Part shown: one piece after another, positions 36,306 to 45,277 of the stretch | How the letters are laid out: each line of letters begins with the position of its first letter | Numbering within the stretch: position 1 is the stretch's first letter | DNA from: JAGSPQ01 sp038206395 | GTDB taxonomy: Bacteria > Myxococcota > Myxococcia > Myxococcales > Myxococcaceae | Direction of reading: 5' to 3' | Assembly: GCA_038206395.1 (NCBI GenBank) | Contig: JBBRAX010000001.1 | Location: 1-64,000, forward strand | DNA length: 64,000 nt | Notes under the pieces: generated by a model | What the model was told of the DNA's origin: nothing | Database searches by the model: none | Seen by the model: only the letters and a program-made list of their open reading frames with translations | Program-made: the position numbers and the translations under genes

Positions 36306-39300
36306 TTACCCTGCTCCCGGCGCAGGCGCGGTCGCGTTGGTCGGCGTCACAGGCTTGCCGACTTCCTTGGTGGGGGGCGCAGTCTTGGGCTCAGGCGTGG
36401 GAGCAGCGGCTTCCTGGATCCCCGCCGACTTTTCCATCGCCGCAGTGGCGAAGAACTCGGCGGCGCGGAAGGGAACCTCACGCACCTTCGCGTAGAGGCC
36501 CGGCCGATACTTGTTGATCTTGTCCTGCGCCATGATCGTCCACTCGTTGTAAATCGACAGCTCGTAGCTCTTCACCAGCGCCTTCTCGAGGCCTTCGATC
36601 GCCTTCTCTTCAAGGGGGAAGGCCTTGTTCTCGAGCTCGCCGCGGTACATCGACAGCTGGTCTTCATCGAGGCCCTTCGGATCCGGAGAGTCGAGGAAGT
36701 TCTGCGCCAGGTCGCCGTACGCGAGGCCGATGCGGGTCAGCGAAGCGATGCCGTACTCGCCCGAGCCGATCGCCAGCACTTCCGTGTACGCCTTCTCGAC
36801 TTCGACGATCTTCTTCGTCTTGGCGACCAGGTCGTTCTTCAGGGTCGCCAGCTTGTTGAACTTGATGTCGGTGTACGCCTTCCACATCGGCTCGAGCAGG
36901 TAGAACCGGGTGTGCGCGTAGGCGGCCATCGCACGGTCGTTCTTCTTCTCTTCCGCGGTGAGCTTCGGGTAGGCGGCGGTGATTTCCTTCGCCAGCTTGT
37001 CCATTTCGACCGGGTTCTTCAGCGTGCGGTAGATGAGGAACTGGCGGTACTTCGCATCGAGACGCGTGGTCTCGGTGACCCGCTTGTCCTTCGCGTAGGT
37101 GACGAGGAAGTTGTCGTACGCCTTCAGCGCGTCCGGAAGCTTCTTGTCCTTCTCGTAGATGAGCGCGAGGTTGTACGAGATCTTCGGAACGTCTTCCTTG
37201 TCCTTGAAGCGCGCGATGTAGCGGTTGTAGGCGTTGATCGCCTTGTCCGACTTGCCCACGCCTTCCCACCAGAGGCCCGCGTTGAACTGCGAGTCGGCGA
37301 TGTGGGTTTCGGCTTCCTTCACCTGGGCGTCACGCTCCTTCTGCTTCTCGGGCGTGAGCTTCACGGGCGCGGCAGGCTTGGCGGCGACGACGGCCTTCTC
37401 GCCCTTCGCCAGCGGCTTGCCCTTGTTGGCCTTGGCTTCCTTTTCCTTGGCCTCTTTTTCCTTCTTCAGCAGGTCCTTGATGTTGTCGATGTTGATCGCC
37501 TTCGGACCCGCGGCGGTGTCGTAGGTCTCGATGAAGTCTTCGTACATCGCCGCCGACTTCTCGAAGTTCGCCGTCTTCTCGTAGAAGTAGGCCAGCGCGT
37601 ACTTGACCTTGAGGTCAAAGATCGTCGCCGGGTACTCCTTCAAGACGCGCTCGCCCGACTCGATGCCGCGATCGATCTCGTTCGCGTCCTGGAAGATGAT
37701 CATCGAGTAGGTCAGCGCGCGGTCGGCGTTCTCGGACTTCGGGAACTCGGCGACGAACTTGAGGAACTCTTCCGCGGCCTTCTTCGGGTTCTTCTCTTTC
37801 TTGAAGATGACTTCGTCGACGTACTTGTACTGGCTGCCTTCGACGACGCCCATCGCCCGCTTGGTGAAGTCAGTGCCCGGCTTGGCGAGCTTCTTGTTGC
37901 CGACGAACTGGCGGCTCAGCTTGTTGAGCTCGAACCACTCGCTCTTCTCGTCGAGCACCGACATCGAGAGGTCGGCCGCGTCGAGCGAGCGCTTCTCTTC
38001 CGGGTACTTCAAGATCATCTCGCCGAAGCGCTTGGCGGCTTCGAGGAACTGGTTCTTGTCGTAGTAGAGAACGGCGGCCGTGTAGCCGACCTCGATCTCG
38101 TCCTGGTTCTTCGGGTACAGCGAGTTGTAGGTGTCGCAAGCGGCGATCAGCTGCTTCTCGAAGTTGGTCAGCGGCTTCTCGACGAGCTCCTTTGCGTCGC
38201 GGCGCTTCTCGACCTTCGCCACCTTGTTGATGTTCTCTTTCTTCTGCTTCTCATCGATCTTCTGGCCGTCCTTCAGCTCGGTCTTCTGCGTCACGCCGCG
38301 CTCGATGTTGATGAGCTTCGTGTAGGCGAGGATCGCGTTGTACGACGAGCTCTGGCGGTACTTCTCGTTCGAGACCGCCTTGGCCTCTTCGCGGTTCGGA
38401 ATCTTGAAGTTGGCGAGCTCCTGGTACTGCTTCGCCGCGGGCTCCCACTCTTCCAGCGCCCAGAGAATCTCCGCGTAGAAGAACTTCAGGTTGAAGGCCT
38501 GGTCAGAGACGAAGTTCTCGTCATCTGCGCTGGCGAACGCGTCGACATACTGCTTGTAGATGTCGCGCGCGAGCTTGTAGGTCTCGACCTGCTTCGTCTT
38601 CTGCGCTTCCTGGTGGTACTCGGTGACCGTCGTGCGCATGCCTTCTTCGGCGACGTTGAAGCCGTTGCGGAGCACTTCCTTCTTTGACTCGTTCGCCTTC
38701 CACCAGGTGCTGCCCGGGCGGTAGAGCTCAGCCATCTTCTTCGTCTCGGCCTTGACGTTCTCACGCTGACGCAGCCCCTCGTAGCTCTTGATCACCGCCT
38801 GCTGAAAGTCGGGAGCCGCTTCGGCCACCGGGTTGTCGTTCAGCAGCAGCCGGAAGGTCTTGATCGCGTTGTCGTGGTGGCCTGCGTCGGCCAGCTGGAA
38901 AGCGAGGCGGCTGGTCAGGCTGATCTGCTTCTTCTTGCCGGCGTGCGCCTTGTAGTAGGCGATCGCGTCGTCGGCTCGGTTCAGCTGCACGAACATCAGC
39001 ACCGAGTCGTTCAGCGCTTCGTTCTTCAGGTCGGTGAACTGCTTGCCCTGCTTCTCGGCGTAGTCGATCACTTCCTGCAGCTTCTTCAGCGCCTTCTCGT
39101 GATCGCCCGTATTGAAGTCGCACCAGGCCAGCTTGTAGAGGGCGTACGACTTGATCTTCGGGTTTGACGACGCGTACGCGCGCTCGTACATCTCTTTCGC
39201 CTTCGTCAGGTTGTTGGCGACGTCGAAGTAGTGGTTGCCGAGCTGAACGTAGGTGTCGGGCACGAACTTGCTGCCCGGGTAGTTCTTGATCAGCTCTTCG

Positions 39301-39911
39301 TAGCGCTTGACCGCGAGATCCTTCTTGCCGATCTCGTACTGGTTGTAGCCCAGCGAGAAGAGCACCTCGTCTTTGCGCTCGTACGCGGGGTACTCGCGAA
39401 GAATGGTCTCGTACAGACGCATCGTTTCCGACCGGTAGAGCTCGGACTCACGGTGGTCTTCCTTCGCGTCGGCGATCTTTTCGCCCTTGTTGCGCGAGTC
39501 GTCGACCTTCTTCTCGTCGTCCTGGTACTTCCTCATTTCCTTCACGTAGAGGAACTTGGACTTTTCCCAGTAGAGCTCAGAGAGCTGGAAGAGCAGGTCG
39601 GCCTTCTGCGGCGAGCCTTCCTCGATCTTCGGGATGATGCGCTTCAGAGAATCGATCTGCGATTCGCGCTTCTGGTCGACGATCGCGTCCTTCTCGGCGT
39701 CTTCGAGCTTGGGCAGCGAGTCTTTGAGCGCGGCAGGGCCACGGCGCTCTTTCTTGCGCTCTTCGGCCTTCTTGTCGGCTGTCGACATCGGTGCAGCAGC
39801 GGCTGCTCCGGGGGCGCCCTTCTTGGCGTCCTTCTTCTTGGCTGCAGCCTGAGCAAACGCGTTGCCCGAGAGCAACAGCGCGAACACCACGGAAAGAATC
39901 CGCACCTTCAT
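36306..39911 (-). CDS. gltD: Giant periplasmic TPR protein, GltD (AgmU)
   Basis: AgmU/GltD is a periplasmic TPR protein of the moving gliding complex. This 1,201-residue product, similar in size to AgmU as I remember it, has a signal peptide ending AFA-Q. A Lys/Glu-rich segment follows, then TPR-like units throughout (YELIKNYPGSKFVPD-type turns, LGYNQYEIGKKDLAVKRYEE and others), with charged coiled-coil stretches between. The start was taken at the ATG with GGAG upstream (39911). A hairpin with a short T run lies upstream. The paralogous NfsD of spore-coat assembly is the main alternative. Confidence 0.75.
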   Translation of the reverse strand: MKVRILSVVFALLLSGNAFAQAAAKKKDAKKGAPGAAAAAPMSTADKKAEERKKERRGPAALKDSLPKLEDAEKDAIVDQKRESQIDSLKRIIPKIEEGSPQKADLLFQLSELYWEKSKFLYVKEMRKYQDDEKKVDDSRNKGEKIADAKEDHRESELYRSETMRLYETILREYPAYERKDEVLFSLGYNQYEIGKKDLAVKRYEELIKNYPGSKFVPDTYVQLGNHYFDVANNLTKAKEMYERAYASSNPKIKSYALYKLAWCDFNTGDHEKALKKLQEVIDYAEKQGKQFTDLKNEALNDSVLMFVQLNRADDAIAYYKAHAGKKKQISLTSRLAFQLADAGHHDNAIKTFRLLLNDNPVAEAAPDFQQAVIKSYEGLRQRENVKAETKKMAELYRPGSTWWKANESKKEVLRNGFNVAEEGMRTTVTEYHQEAQKTKQVETYKLARDIYKQYVDAFASADDENFVSDQAFNLKFFYAEILWALEEWEPAAKQYQELANFKIPNREEAKAVSNEKYRQSSSYNAILAYTKLINIERGVTQKTELKDGQKIDEKQKKENINKVAKVEKRRDAKELVEKPLTNFEKQLIAACDTYNSLYPKNQDEIEVGYTAAVLYYDKNQFLEAAKRFGEMILKYPEEKRSLDAADLSMSVLDEKSEWFELNKLSRQFVGNKKLAKPGTDFTKRAMGVVEGSQYKYVDEVIFKKEKNPKKAAEEFLKFVAEFPKSENADRALTYSMIIFQDANEIDRGIESGERVLKEYPATIFDLKVKYALAYFYEKTANFEKSAAMYEDFIETYDTAAGPKAINIDNIKDLLKKEKEAKEKEAKANKGKPLAKGEKAVVAAKPAAPVKLTPEKQKERDAQVKEAETHIADSQFNAGLWWEGVGKSDKAINAYNRYIARFKDKEDVPKISYNLALIYEKDKKLPDALKAYDNFLVTYAKDKRVTETTRLDAKYRQFLIYRTLKNPVEMDKLAKEITAAYPKLTAEEKKNDRAMAAYAHTRFYLLEPMWKAYTDIKFNKLATLKNDLVAKTKKIVEVEKAYTEVLAIGSGEYGIASLTRIGLAYGDLAQNFLDSPDPKGLDEDQLSMYRGELENKAFPLEEKAIEGLEKALVKSYELSIYNEWTIMAQDKINKYRPGLYAKVREVPFRAAEFFATAAMEKSAGIQEAAAPTPEPKTAPPTKEVGKPVTPTNATAPAPGAG

Positions 39912-39931
39912 TGATCGACTCCGCTTCAAGG

Positions 39932-39963
39932 AAAAATCGCGCGGACCCTACAACAGAGGTCCG
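39932..39963 (-). terminator. Weak terminator-like hairpin before gltD
   Basis: CGGACC (39963-39958) pairs with GGTCCG (39947-39942), followed by four bases and then TTTTT (39936-39932) on the minus strand. It would divide the cglB-like/gltABC part from gltDE. The stem is only 6 bp, so efficiency is doubtful. Confidence 0.35.
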
Positions 39964-39987
39964 AGCGAAGAAAAGTCTGGCCGCCTC

Positions 39988-40290
39988 TCAGCTCCGCGGG
40001 GTCGCGGGAGCTTCGGCACAGAGCGAAAACGGCCCGCCGTCGCCCGACAACACCAGGCACCCCCGGCTTATTCTCTGAACCCGAACCCCCTCGAGGCCGA
40101 GGCGATCGTCGACATGGACGAGCACGATCTCGCCCTTCTCGCCCTCGACCACCGCCAGCTCGCCGCGGGTCTCGATCACGAGCAGCTTACCCACGGGCAT
40201 CGACGCAAACGCGTGGTGTTCCTCGTGGTTGACGGGGGCCGCCGCGTGGGCGAGCCCGGTCACCAGCAAGGCGGCGAGCAGCTGCTTCAC
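39988..40290 (-). CDS. Small exported protein between gltC and gltD
   Basis: The 100-residue protein has a signal peptide (MKQLLAALLVTGLAHAA) and a short beta-rich mature domain (KLLVIETRGELAVVEG, GEIVLVHVDDRLGLEG, CLVLSGDGGPFSLC) with two Cys. The GTG start overlaps the gltC stop by four bases (GTGA). In M. xanthus a small gene, gltK, lies next to gltC; this product may be its counterpart, but I cannot confirm this from sequence. Confidence 0.7.
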   Translation of the reverse strand: MKQLLAALLVTGLAHAAAPVNHEEHHAFASMPVGKLLVIETRGELAVVEGEKGEIVLVHVDDRLGLEGVRVQRISRGCLVLSGDGGPFSLCAEAPATPRS

Positions 40291-41795
40291 TCCTTCACAC
40301 CGGGGCAGCCGCGCTTCAGGGTGTACTGGTAGAAGCCGATCTCGTCGCGCCAGAACTCGCCCTGGAACTTCCAATAGTTCCAGTTCTCGGCGGGCATCTT
40401 CGGGCGGTACAGGGTCTGGCTGCGGAGCATGCGGGCCTGGTCGACGCCAGCCTCGGCCAGCTCCTTCTCGGCCTTCGACACTTCGAAGCGGATGATTTCC
40501 GCCTGGTCGCCGAAGCCCTTCACGTTGCGGTAGGCCTCAGCGAGGCGGTTCTTCGAGAACTGGCCGGCGACCTGCTCGAGCAGGCCACGGTTCTGGTCAA
40601 GGTAGGTGACGAGCTCGTTCGACAGCTTGGCCGCGCGCCAGCCCTGGTTGTCCTCGATCTTCTTCTTCTCGGCGTCGATCTGCCGGAGCATCGTGAACAC
40701 GCCGAGCATGCGCTCGTTTGATCTCACCCAGTTCAAGACGGGGACGGGGATCTTCGCGTCGCGGGCGTCGATCATCTTGAAGTAGACGTTCGGATCCGTT
40801 TCCGTGTTCTCGACCAGCGGCCGCAGCTGCTCGGCCATCGGGGCGTAGAGCTCGTCGTAGGCGGCGAGCGCCGTCTTCGACTCTTCGTAGAGGCAGCTGA
40901 AGTAGTAGGTGGTGCTCTTCAAGATCCACGACTCGGGCTGGAAGGCGCCTGAGAACTGCGGCGCGTGAAGGGCCTGCAGCGAGCCGAGGGCCCCGCCGAG
41001 ATCGTCATTCTGAAAACGGGCAAAGCCGTTCTCGAACAGCGCCTGGTCCCAGTAGATCGAGAAGCGCGGGATCTTCTCGTACGCGTCGACGGCCTTCTGG
41101 TACTCGCCGGCGCCGTAGTACGTGCGGCCGAGGCCGAGCAGCGAGAGCTGCTGGGTGATCACGAGATCCTTCTGCTTGCCGTCCTTGAGCGCGATCACCT
41201 TCTCGAACGCCTCGACCGCCGGCGCCGTCTGCGAGCCACCCGGGTAGCGCGGGTCGACCAGCGTGATGCCGAGCATGTACTGGCTCTTCGCGTACACCGC
41301 GCTCTCGGGCGGCACCGCCTCGAGGAAGTTCTTCGCCTCGTCGTACTTGCTGCGGCGGAAGGAGATGGTGCCGATGAGGTAGTTGATGCGCGAGAGCACC
41401 TCGAGCGGCAGCGTCGCCCACTCATCCGAGTAGTTGATGTTGAGCAGGTTGGGGATCAGGTACTGATCACCCAGCACCTCCTGCACGTTGACGAGGCCTT
41501 CGACGCTCTTCAGGTAGAAGGGGTGGGTCTTGCCGGCCTTCAAAATCGCCGCGTAGTAGACGAAGGCGGTGACGGGCAGGCCCTTCTTCGCGAAGGAGGC
41601 AGCGAGGTAGTACTCGGACTTCGCCCGGACGTCGGGGTCGGTGGCCGAGTTGTTGACCTCGTAGAACAGCTGGGCCGACGCGTCGAAGTCGCTGTTGTTG
41701 TAGGCCGAGAGGGCCTTCGTATAGAGCGCGGCGTCCTGGGCGAAGCTGGCCACCGGCACCAGCAGCGCGAGAGTCAGAGCAATAGAGCGGAGCAT
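40287..41795 (-). CDS. gltC: Periplasmic TPR-like protein, GltC position
   Basis: The 502-residue protein has a signal peptide ending SFA-Q and a string of TPR-like helices (DFDASAQLFYEVNNS, GAGEYQKAVDAYEKIPRF, QFSGAFQPESWILKSTTYYF). A coiled-coil-like C-terminal part ends in EFWRDEIGFYQYTLKRGC. The last stretch and the QPESWILK type of sequence are usual in a myxobacterial family next to paired outer-membrane proteins. It follows gltB by 15 bases. GltC/NfsC is the best fit by order and type. Confidence 0.68.
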   Translation of the reverse strand: MLRSIALTLALLVPVASFAQDAALYTKALSAYNNSDFDASAQLFYEVNNSATDPDVRAKSEYYLAASFAKKGLPVTAFVYYAAILKAGKTHPFYLKSVEGLVNVQEVLGDQYLIPNLLNINYSDEWATLPLEVLSRINYLIGTISFRRSKYDEAKNFLEAVPPESAVYAKSQYMLGITLVDPRYPGGSQTAPAVEAFEKVIALKDGKQKDLVITQQLSLLGLGRTYYGAGEYQKAVDAYEKIPRFSIYWDQALFENGFARFQNDDLGGALGSLQALHAPQFSGAFQPESWILKSTTYYFSCLYEESKTALAAYDELYAPMAEQLRPLVENTETDPNVYFKMIDARDAKIPVPVLNWVRSNERMLGVFTMLRQIDAEKKKIEDNQGWRAAKLSNELVTYLDQNRGLLEQVAGQFSKNRLAEAYRNVKGFGDQAEIIRFEVSKAEKELAEAGVDQARMLRSQTLYRPKMPAENWNYWKFQGEFWRDEIGFYQYTLKRGCPGVKE

Positions 41796-41810
41796 GGGTG
41801 GGTGGGCTCT

Positions 41811-42896
41811 TTAGAAGATGAAGGAAAAGCCGAGGTACAGGCCGAGGTTGTTGAGCACGTCGGACGAAATCGGCGGCTTGACGAGGTTGTTGGCCAGCGG
41901 AACATCGAGCGAGCGGTCGACGCCCGTCTGGGGGTTCTTGCCTTCGAAGGTCGACACGTTGCAGCTCGACGACACGTTCGCCGAGCTCGGCTTCATGCCC
42001 ATGTCGAGCTTCGCGTTCATCGCGCGCAGGTCGCTGCTGTTGCAGCCGTTCACGCTGTCGGCGCGCGCGGTGTAGACGACATCGCGGAACTCGAGGCGCA
42101 CCGCGAAGTGCTTGCCGATCTGCAGGCGAAAACCACCGCCGAGGCCACCGAGGAAGCGAAGACCCGTGTCACCGTAGGTCGCCGGACCCGCCGTGTTCGA
42201 GGGCTTGAGTTGGTGGCGGGTGCCACCGACGCCGAGGCTGCCGTTGAGTACGACCGAGAAGTGGGCCAGGGTCTCAGAGAAGATGGCGAACTTGCCGTAG
42301 AACGGGGTCACTTCGACGCCCGCCATCGCGCCCCAGGTGTTGAGCAGCGAGGTCGCGGCCTGTGCTTCCGACCGCACCTTCTCGATCAGCTCGCCGTTGA
42401 ACGCCGACTCTTCGGCGTACGCGTTGTAGTAGCCCGAAATCTGAAAGCCGAAGTTTTCCTGCAGGTGGAAGACGTACGCGGCGCCCACCCCATAGTGCAG
42501 AGTGAACTTGCCGTTAATCTGCAGCTGCACCGGGAAGAGGATGATCTCGTGCCGGTAGGCGTCGGCGTGGGTCTTCTCTTCGACGATGTGAACGGCGACG
42601 TTCGGGTTGTAGAGCGGAGCGCCCGAGACAAGCTTCTGCGCGTCGGCGTTGCTGGCGGTGGGGGTGGCGCTGACGGCGCCCATCGCCGCGGGGGCCGGCT
42701 CTTTCTTCTCATCAGGCTTGGCGGCCGGAGCAGGCGTCGCGCTGGGCGTCGCGCCAGGCGTCGGGTCTTCTTCCTCGTCGTCGTCCTTCGGGGTCGTCTG
42801 TGCGATCGGCGCGTCCGAGGGCATCATCAGCGGCGCTTCGTACGCCACCGCGACGGTCGACCAGAGCAGGGCTGCAAACAGGATCATCGTTCTCAT
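41811..42896 (-). CDS. gltB: Outer-membrane beta-barrel protein, GltB position
   Basis: The 361-residue protein has a signal peptide (MRTMILFAALLWSTVAVAY), a periplasmic Pro/Ala/Glu-rich linker (residues about 25-80) and a beta-barrel with many Gly-aromatic strand turns ending LYLGFSFIF, a terminal Phe. Internal FAVRLEFRDVVY is shared with the next product. The ATG at 42896 gives the natural signal; the longer frame runs into the gltA end. Paired barrels before a TPR gene are the layout of gltAB/nfsAB. Confidence 0.65.
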   Translation of the reverse strand: MRTMILFAALLWSTVAVAYEAPLMMPSDAPIAQTTPKDDDEEEDPTPGATPSATPAPAAKPDEKKEPAPAAMGAVSATPTASNADAQKLVSGAPLYNPNVAVHIVEEKTHADAYRHEIILFPVQLQINGKFTLHYGVGAAYVFHLQENFGFQISGYYNAYAEESAFNGELIEKVRSEAQAATSLLNTWGAMAGVEVTPFYGKFAIFSETLAHFSVVLNGSLGVGGTRHQLKPSNTAGPATYGDTGLRFLGGLGGGFRLQIGKHFAVRLEFRDVVYTARADSVNGCNSSDLRAMNAKLDMGMKPSSANVSSSCNVSTFEGKNPQTGVDRSLDVPLANNLVKPPISSDVLNNLGLYLGFSFIF

Positions 42897-42912
42897 GGGT
42901 GCGTTTTCCGGT

Positions 42913-43725
42913 TCAGAAGATGAACGTGTAGCCAATGTCGATCTGGACGAGGTTCGTGATGCCGGGTGAGACCTCGGTGCCGTTGCCCGTCGGGTTGCTC
43001 GGGATCAACGCTGCCGCGCGGTTGAAGTTCTTCAGGTACGAATCGATCCAGCTCCAGTCGCGGAACTCGAGGCGAACCGCGTGGTTGTTGGTGACGAAGA
43101 AGCGAAAGCCTGCGGCCAAAGAGACCAGCGGGCTCGCCTTGCTCTCGCTGAGGAACTGCTGGCAGCCGTTCTTCGTGGTGCCCGTGTTGGGGTCTCTCAC
43201 CGGGCCTTCCTTGTTGCAGACCATCACTGAGCTGCGATCCATCATCGCGACGCCGCCGCCGACCCACAGGTAGAACTGAAAGTGAACGGGCAGCTCGGCG
43301 AGCAGGCCCAGCTTTCCGTAGATCGGCTGCCAGCGAAGGCCAACGATCGCGTTGAACTTCATTTCCCACATGTCCGACAGGTCGGTGGCGTTCTGAATCG
43401 CGGTCTTCGACTGAGCGAAGAACTTGTTGCCGACGTCGGTGGCAAGGCTCGTGTGCCCCGAGATCGCGTAGCCGACGCGGAGCTCGACGGCGAGGCTGTC
43501 GAGGAAGTTGTAGCCGGCCGACACATTGAGGTTCGTGTGGTCGGTGAGGCGCGAGAGCATCGAGAAGCCGAGGTTTGCGCCGAACTCGAAGCGGCCCTGG
43601 ACGTTGTAGAGGCGATTACGAACCACCACCTTCTCGACGAGCTCCTCGCCAGACGCCTGCTGCGCCCAGGAAGCTGGCGCGGTCACCGCGAGAAGAAGCA
43701 AACCAAAATTCCGAAGGGTCTTCAT
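42913..43725 (-). CDS. gltA: Outer-membrane beta-barrel protein, GltA position
   Basis: The 270-residue protein has a signal peptide ending SWA-Q, barrel strands, the motif AVRLEFRDWSW shared with the GltB-like product, and a C-terminal IGYTFIF. This makes it a BAM-type barrel and probable partner of the next protein. The ATG at 43725 gives an ideal signal; a GTG at 43737 overlaps the upstream stop as GTGA and is an equally possible start. Neither has a clear ribosome binding site. Confidence 0.65.
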   Translation of the reverse strand: MKTLRNFGLLLLAVTAPASWAQQASGEELVEKVVVRNRLYNVQGRFEFGANLGFSMLSRLTDHTNLNVSAGYNFLDSLAVELRVGYAISGHTSLATDVGNKFFAQSKTAIQNATDLSDMWEMKFNAIVGLRWQPIYGKLGLLAELPVHFQFYLWVGGGVAMMDRSSVMVCNKEGPVRDPNTGTTKNGCQQFLSESKASPLVSLAAGFRFFVTNNHAVRLEFRDWSWIDSYLKNFNRAAALIPSNPTGNGTEVSPGITNLVQIDIGYTFIF

Positions 43726-43733
43726 AGGAGTCG

Positions 43734-45221
43734 TCACGGACAGCTGTTCTGGAAGGTGGCCTGAACGTCGTAGCAAATCTCGACAGCACTCAAGGACTCC
43801 GGCACCGAGGTGCCGTCAAAGCGGATCACGTTGCGAAGCGAGGTGCCGTCGCACTTCACGTACTGCGGCTGGTTGGCGGTCTGGTTCAGATTCACGTCGA
43901 GCTTCCTGGCGCAGCGGCCCGACCGGCACAGCTGGCCCATCGGGCAGTTGCCGTCGACCTGGCAGGTGGCCGCGGTCGAAGTCGAGACGTAGAGCTCGAC
44001 GCCCGTCGCCCTGCCCTGCATCGGCCGCAGATCCGGCCCGCGCAGCATCCGGAACTCCTTGCGAAGGCCCGACGCGGCGTAGCCGAGTGAAGCGAGCGCG
44101 CCGCTGAAAGACGTGCCGCCGTCGGTCGAGTCCGACTCGCAGATGCTGACCGCGACGCCGCCCGTGTCGGCCGCGACCTTCAGGTAGCGCGAGCCGAAGT
44201 AGCCGACCTCGATGCCACTGCCCGGCAGCGCGGCGTTGGTGCCCGACTTGGGGCAAGGCGCACCCGAGGTCGAACGGCAGCAGCCGATGTGCTGCACGAG
44301 ATCGCCGAACTGCGCCGGCACGCCCGCGTCGGCATCGCCATCGACGGCGACGACCGCGGCGAGCGCGACGAGATCCTGGTTGCCGTAGCCCTTGTACGTC
44401 TCGAGGAAGCGCGTGAAGTACGCGGTCGAGCCATACGCGCTCGCCCCGCCCAGCGCGTTGTCGGCGGCGCAGCGACAGCCCGGGTCAGCCGTACACACGA
44501 TCTGGCTGACGAGGGGGTTGCACGAGGAATCGTCTTCGTCGCTGACGACGATCACGTAGAGCGCCGCGTCCGAACGAATGAACTTCTCGGCCGTCGAGGT
44601 CGACAGGTTCAAAGGGTTGGTGAGCGCCAGGTAGGTGGCGAGCAGGCCGCGTTCCTGCGCGCTGCCGGTGGTGCCGACCAGGGACATCTGGCCGAAGGCC
44701 TGGATGGCGCTGGTGGTCGCCCCGGAGACCATCGGGCTGGTGTTGCACAGCGTGCCGCCGGCGAGCTGGGGAACACAGGCGATGTGATCGGCCGTCAATG
44801 CGCCCAGCGTCCACGGCCGCAGCGCGCCGCGCGTCGCGGGATCATCGGTGTCGGTGGTGGCGACGGCGATGTGGAAGTCGATCGGCGGGTTCGCGGTGAC
44901 GAGCTGGTTGATGAAGCCCTGGAAGCTCGCGGCCAGCCGCGCCTGCTTGGGGGCCATCGAGCCCGAGCTGTCGACGACCCACAAGATGTCGACCTTGCGC
45001 ACGGACAGCTGCTGAAACACGTCGCACTGGCGGGGGGTGTTGATCGCGAAGTTGGTGTTGTCTTTGGTCGGGTCGACCAGCACCTTGGGAGCGCCGGTGT
45101 CGACCTGCGCGGTGCCCGGGACGACGACGAAAGGCTCGACGACGGCGCGTGTGCGCGTGCGGTCCTGACACGCGGGAAGCGTGCTCAGTGTCAGAATGAG
45201 AAAAAGAGCCCGTCTCGCCAT
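43734..45221 (-). CDS. cglB: VWA-domain lipoprotein, CglB-like adhesin
   Basis: CglB is the surface adhesin of M. xanthus gliding, a VWA-domain outer-membrane lipoprotein. The 495-residue protein here has the lipobox LPAC (Cys18) and a VWA domain from about 76 with the metal-binding MIDAS DSSGS at 84-88. Later acidic stretches include VSDEDDSSC. There are many Cys residues (CCRSTSGAPC, CQVDGNCPMGQLCRSGRC) that should form disulfides. It lies directly before the paired barrel genes of the glt-like block. Other myxobacterial VWA lipoproteins exist, so the symbol depends mainly on context. Confidence 0.62.
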   Translation of the reverse strand: MARRALFLILTLSTLPACQDRTRTRAVVEPFVVVPGTAQVDTGAPKVLVDPTKDNTNFAINTPRQCDVFQQLSVRKVDILWVVDSSGSMAPKQARLAASFQGFINQLVTANPPIDFHIAVATTDTDDPATRGALRPWTLGALTADHIACVPQLAGGTLCNTSPMVSGATTSAIQAFGQMSLVGTTGSAQERGLLATYLALTNPLNLSTSTAEKFIRSDAALYVIVVSDEDDSSCNPLVSQIVCTADPGCRCAADNALGGASAYGSTAYFTRFLETYKGYGNQDLVALAAVVAVDGDADAGVPAQFGDLVQHIGCCRSTSGAPCPKSGTNAALPGSGIEVGYFGSRYLKVAADTGGVAVSICESDSTDGGTSFSGALASLGYAASGLRKEFRMLRGPDLRPMQGRATGVELYVSTSTAATCQVDGNCPMGQLCRSGRCARKLDVNLNQTANQPQYVKCDGTSLRNVIRFDGTSVPESLSAVEICYDVQATFQNSCP

Positions 45222-45237
45222 TTTGAGCCGCGCGTGC

Positions 45238-45265
45238 CTAACACAGCAACCGGCCGTGCGGACAA
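45238..45265 (-). promoter_or_regulatory. Candidate promoter for the cglB-like gene
   Basis: TTGTCC (45265-45260) and TGTTAG (45243-45238) are 16 bases apart in the 56-base gap before the VWA gene. The match is partial, and the leader would be very short. Confidence 0.28.
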
Positions 45266-45277
45266 CGCTTTTGTCGC

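Noticed and set aside
36057..38687. An 876-codon Leu/Val/Arg-rich frame on the plus strand
   Set aside because: It is antisense to the GltE/GltD-like TPR genes, with no start signal and no recognisable domain.
43734..43776. Longer start for the GltA-like protein at 43776
   Set aside because: It would bury the signal peptide behind residues that come from the end of the VWA gene.
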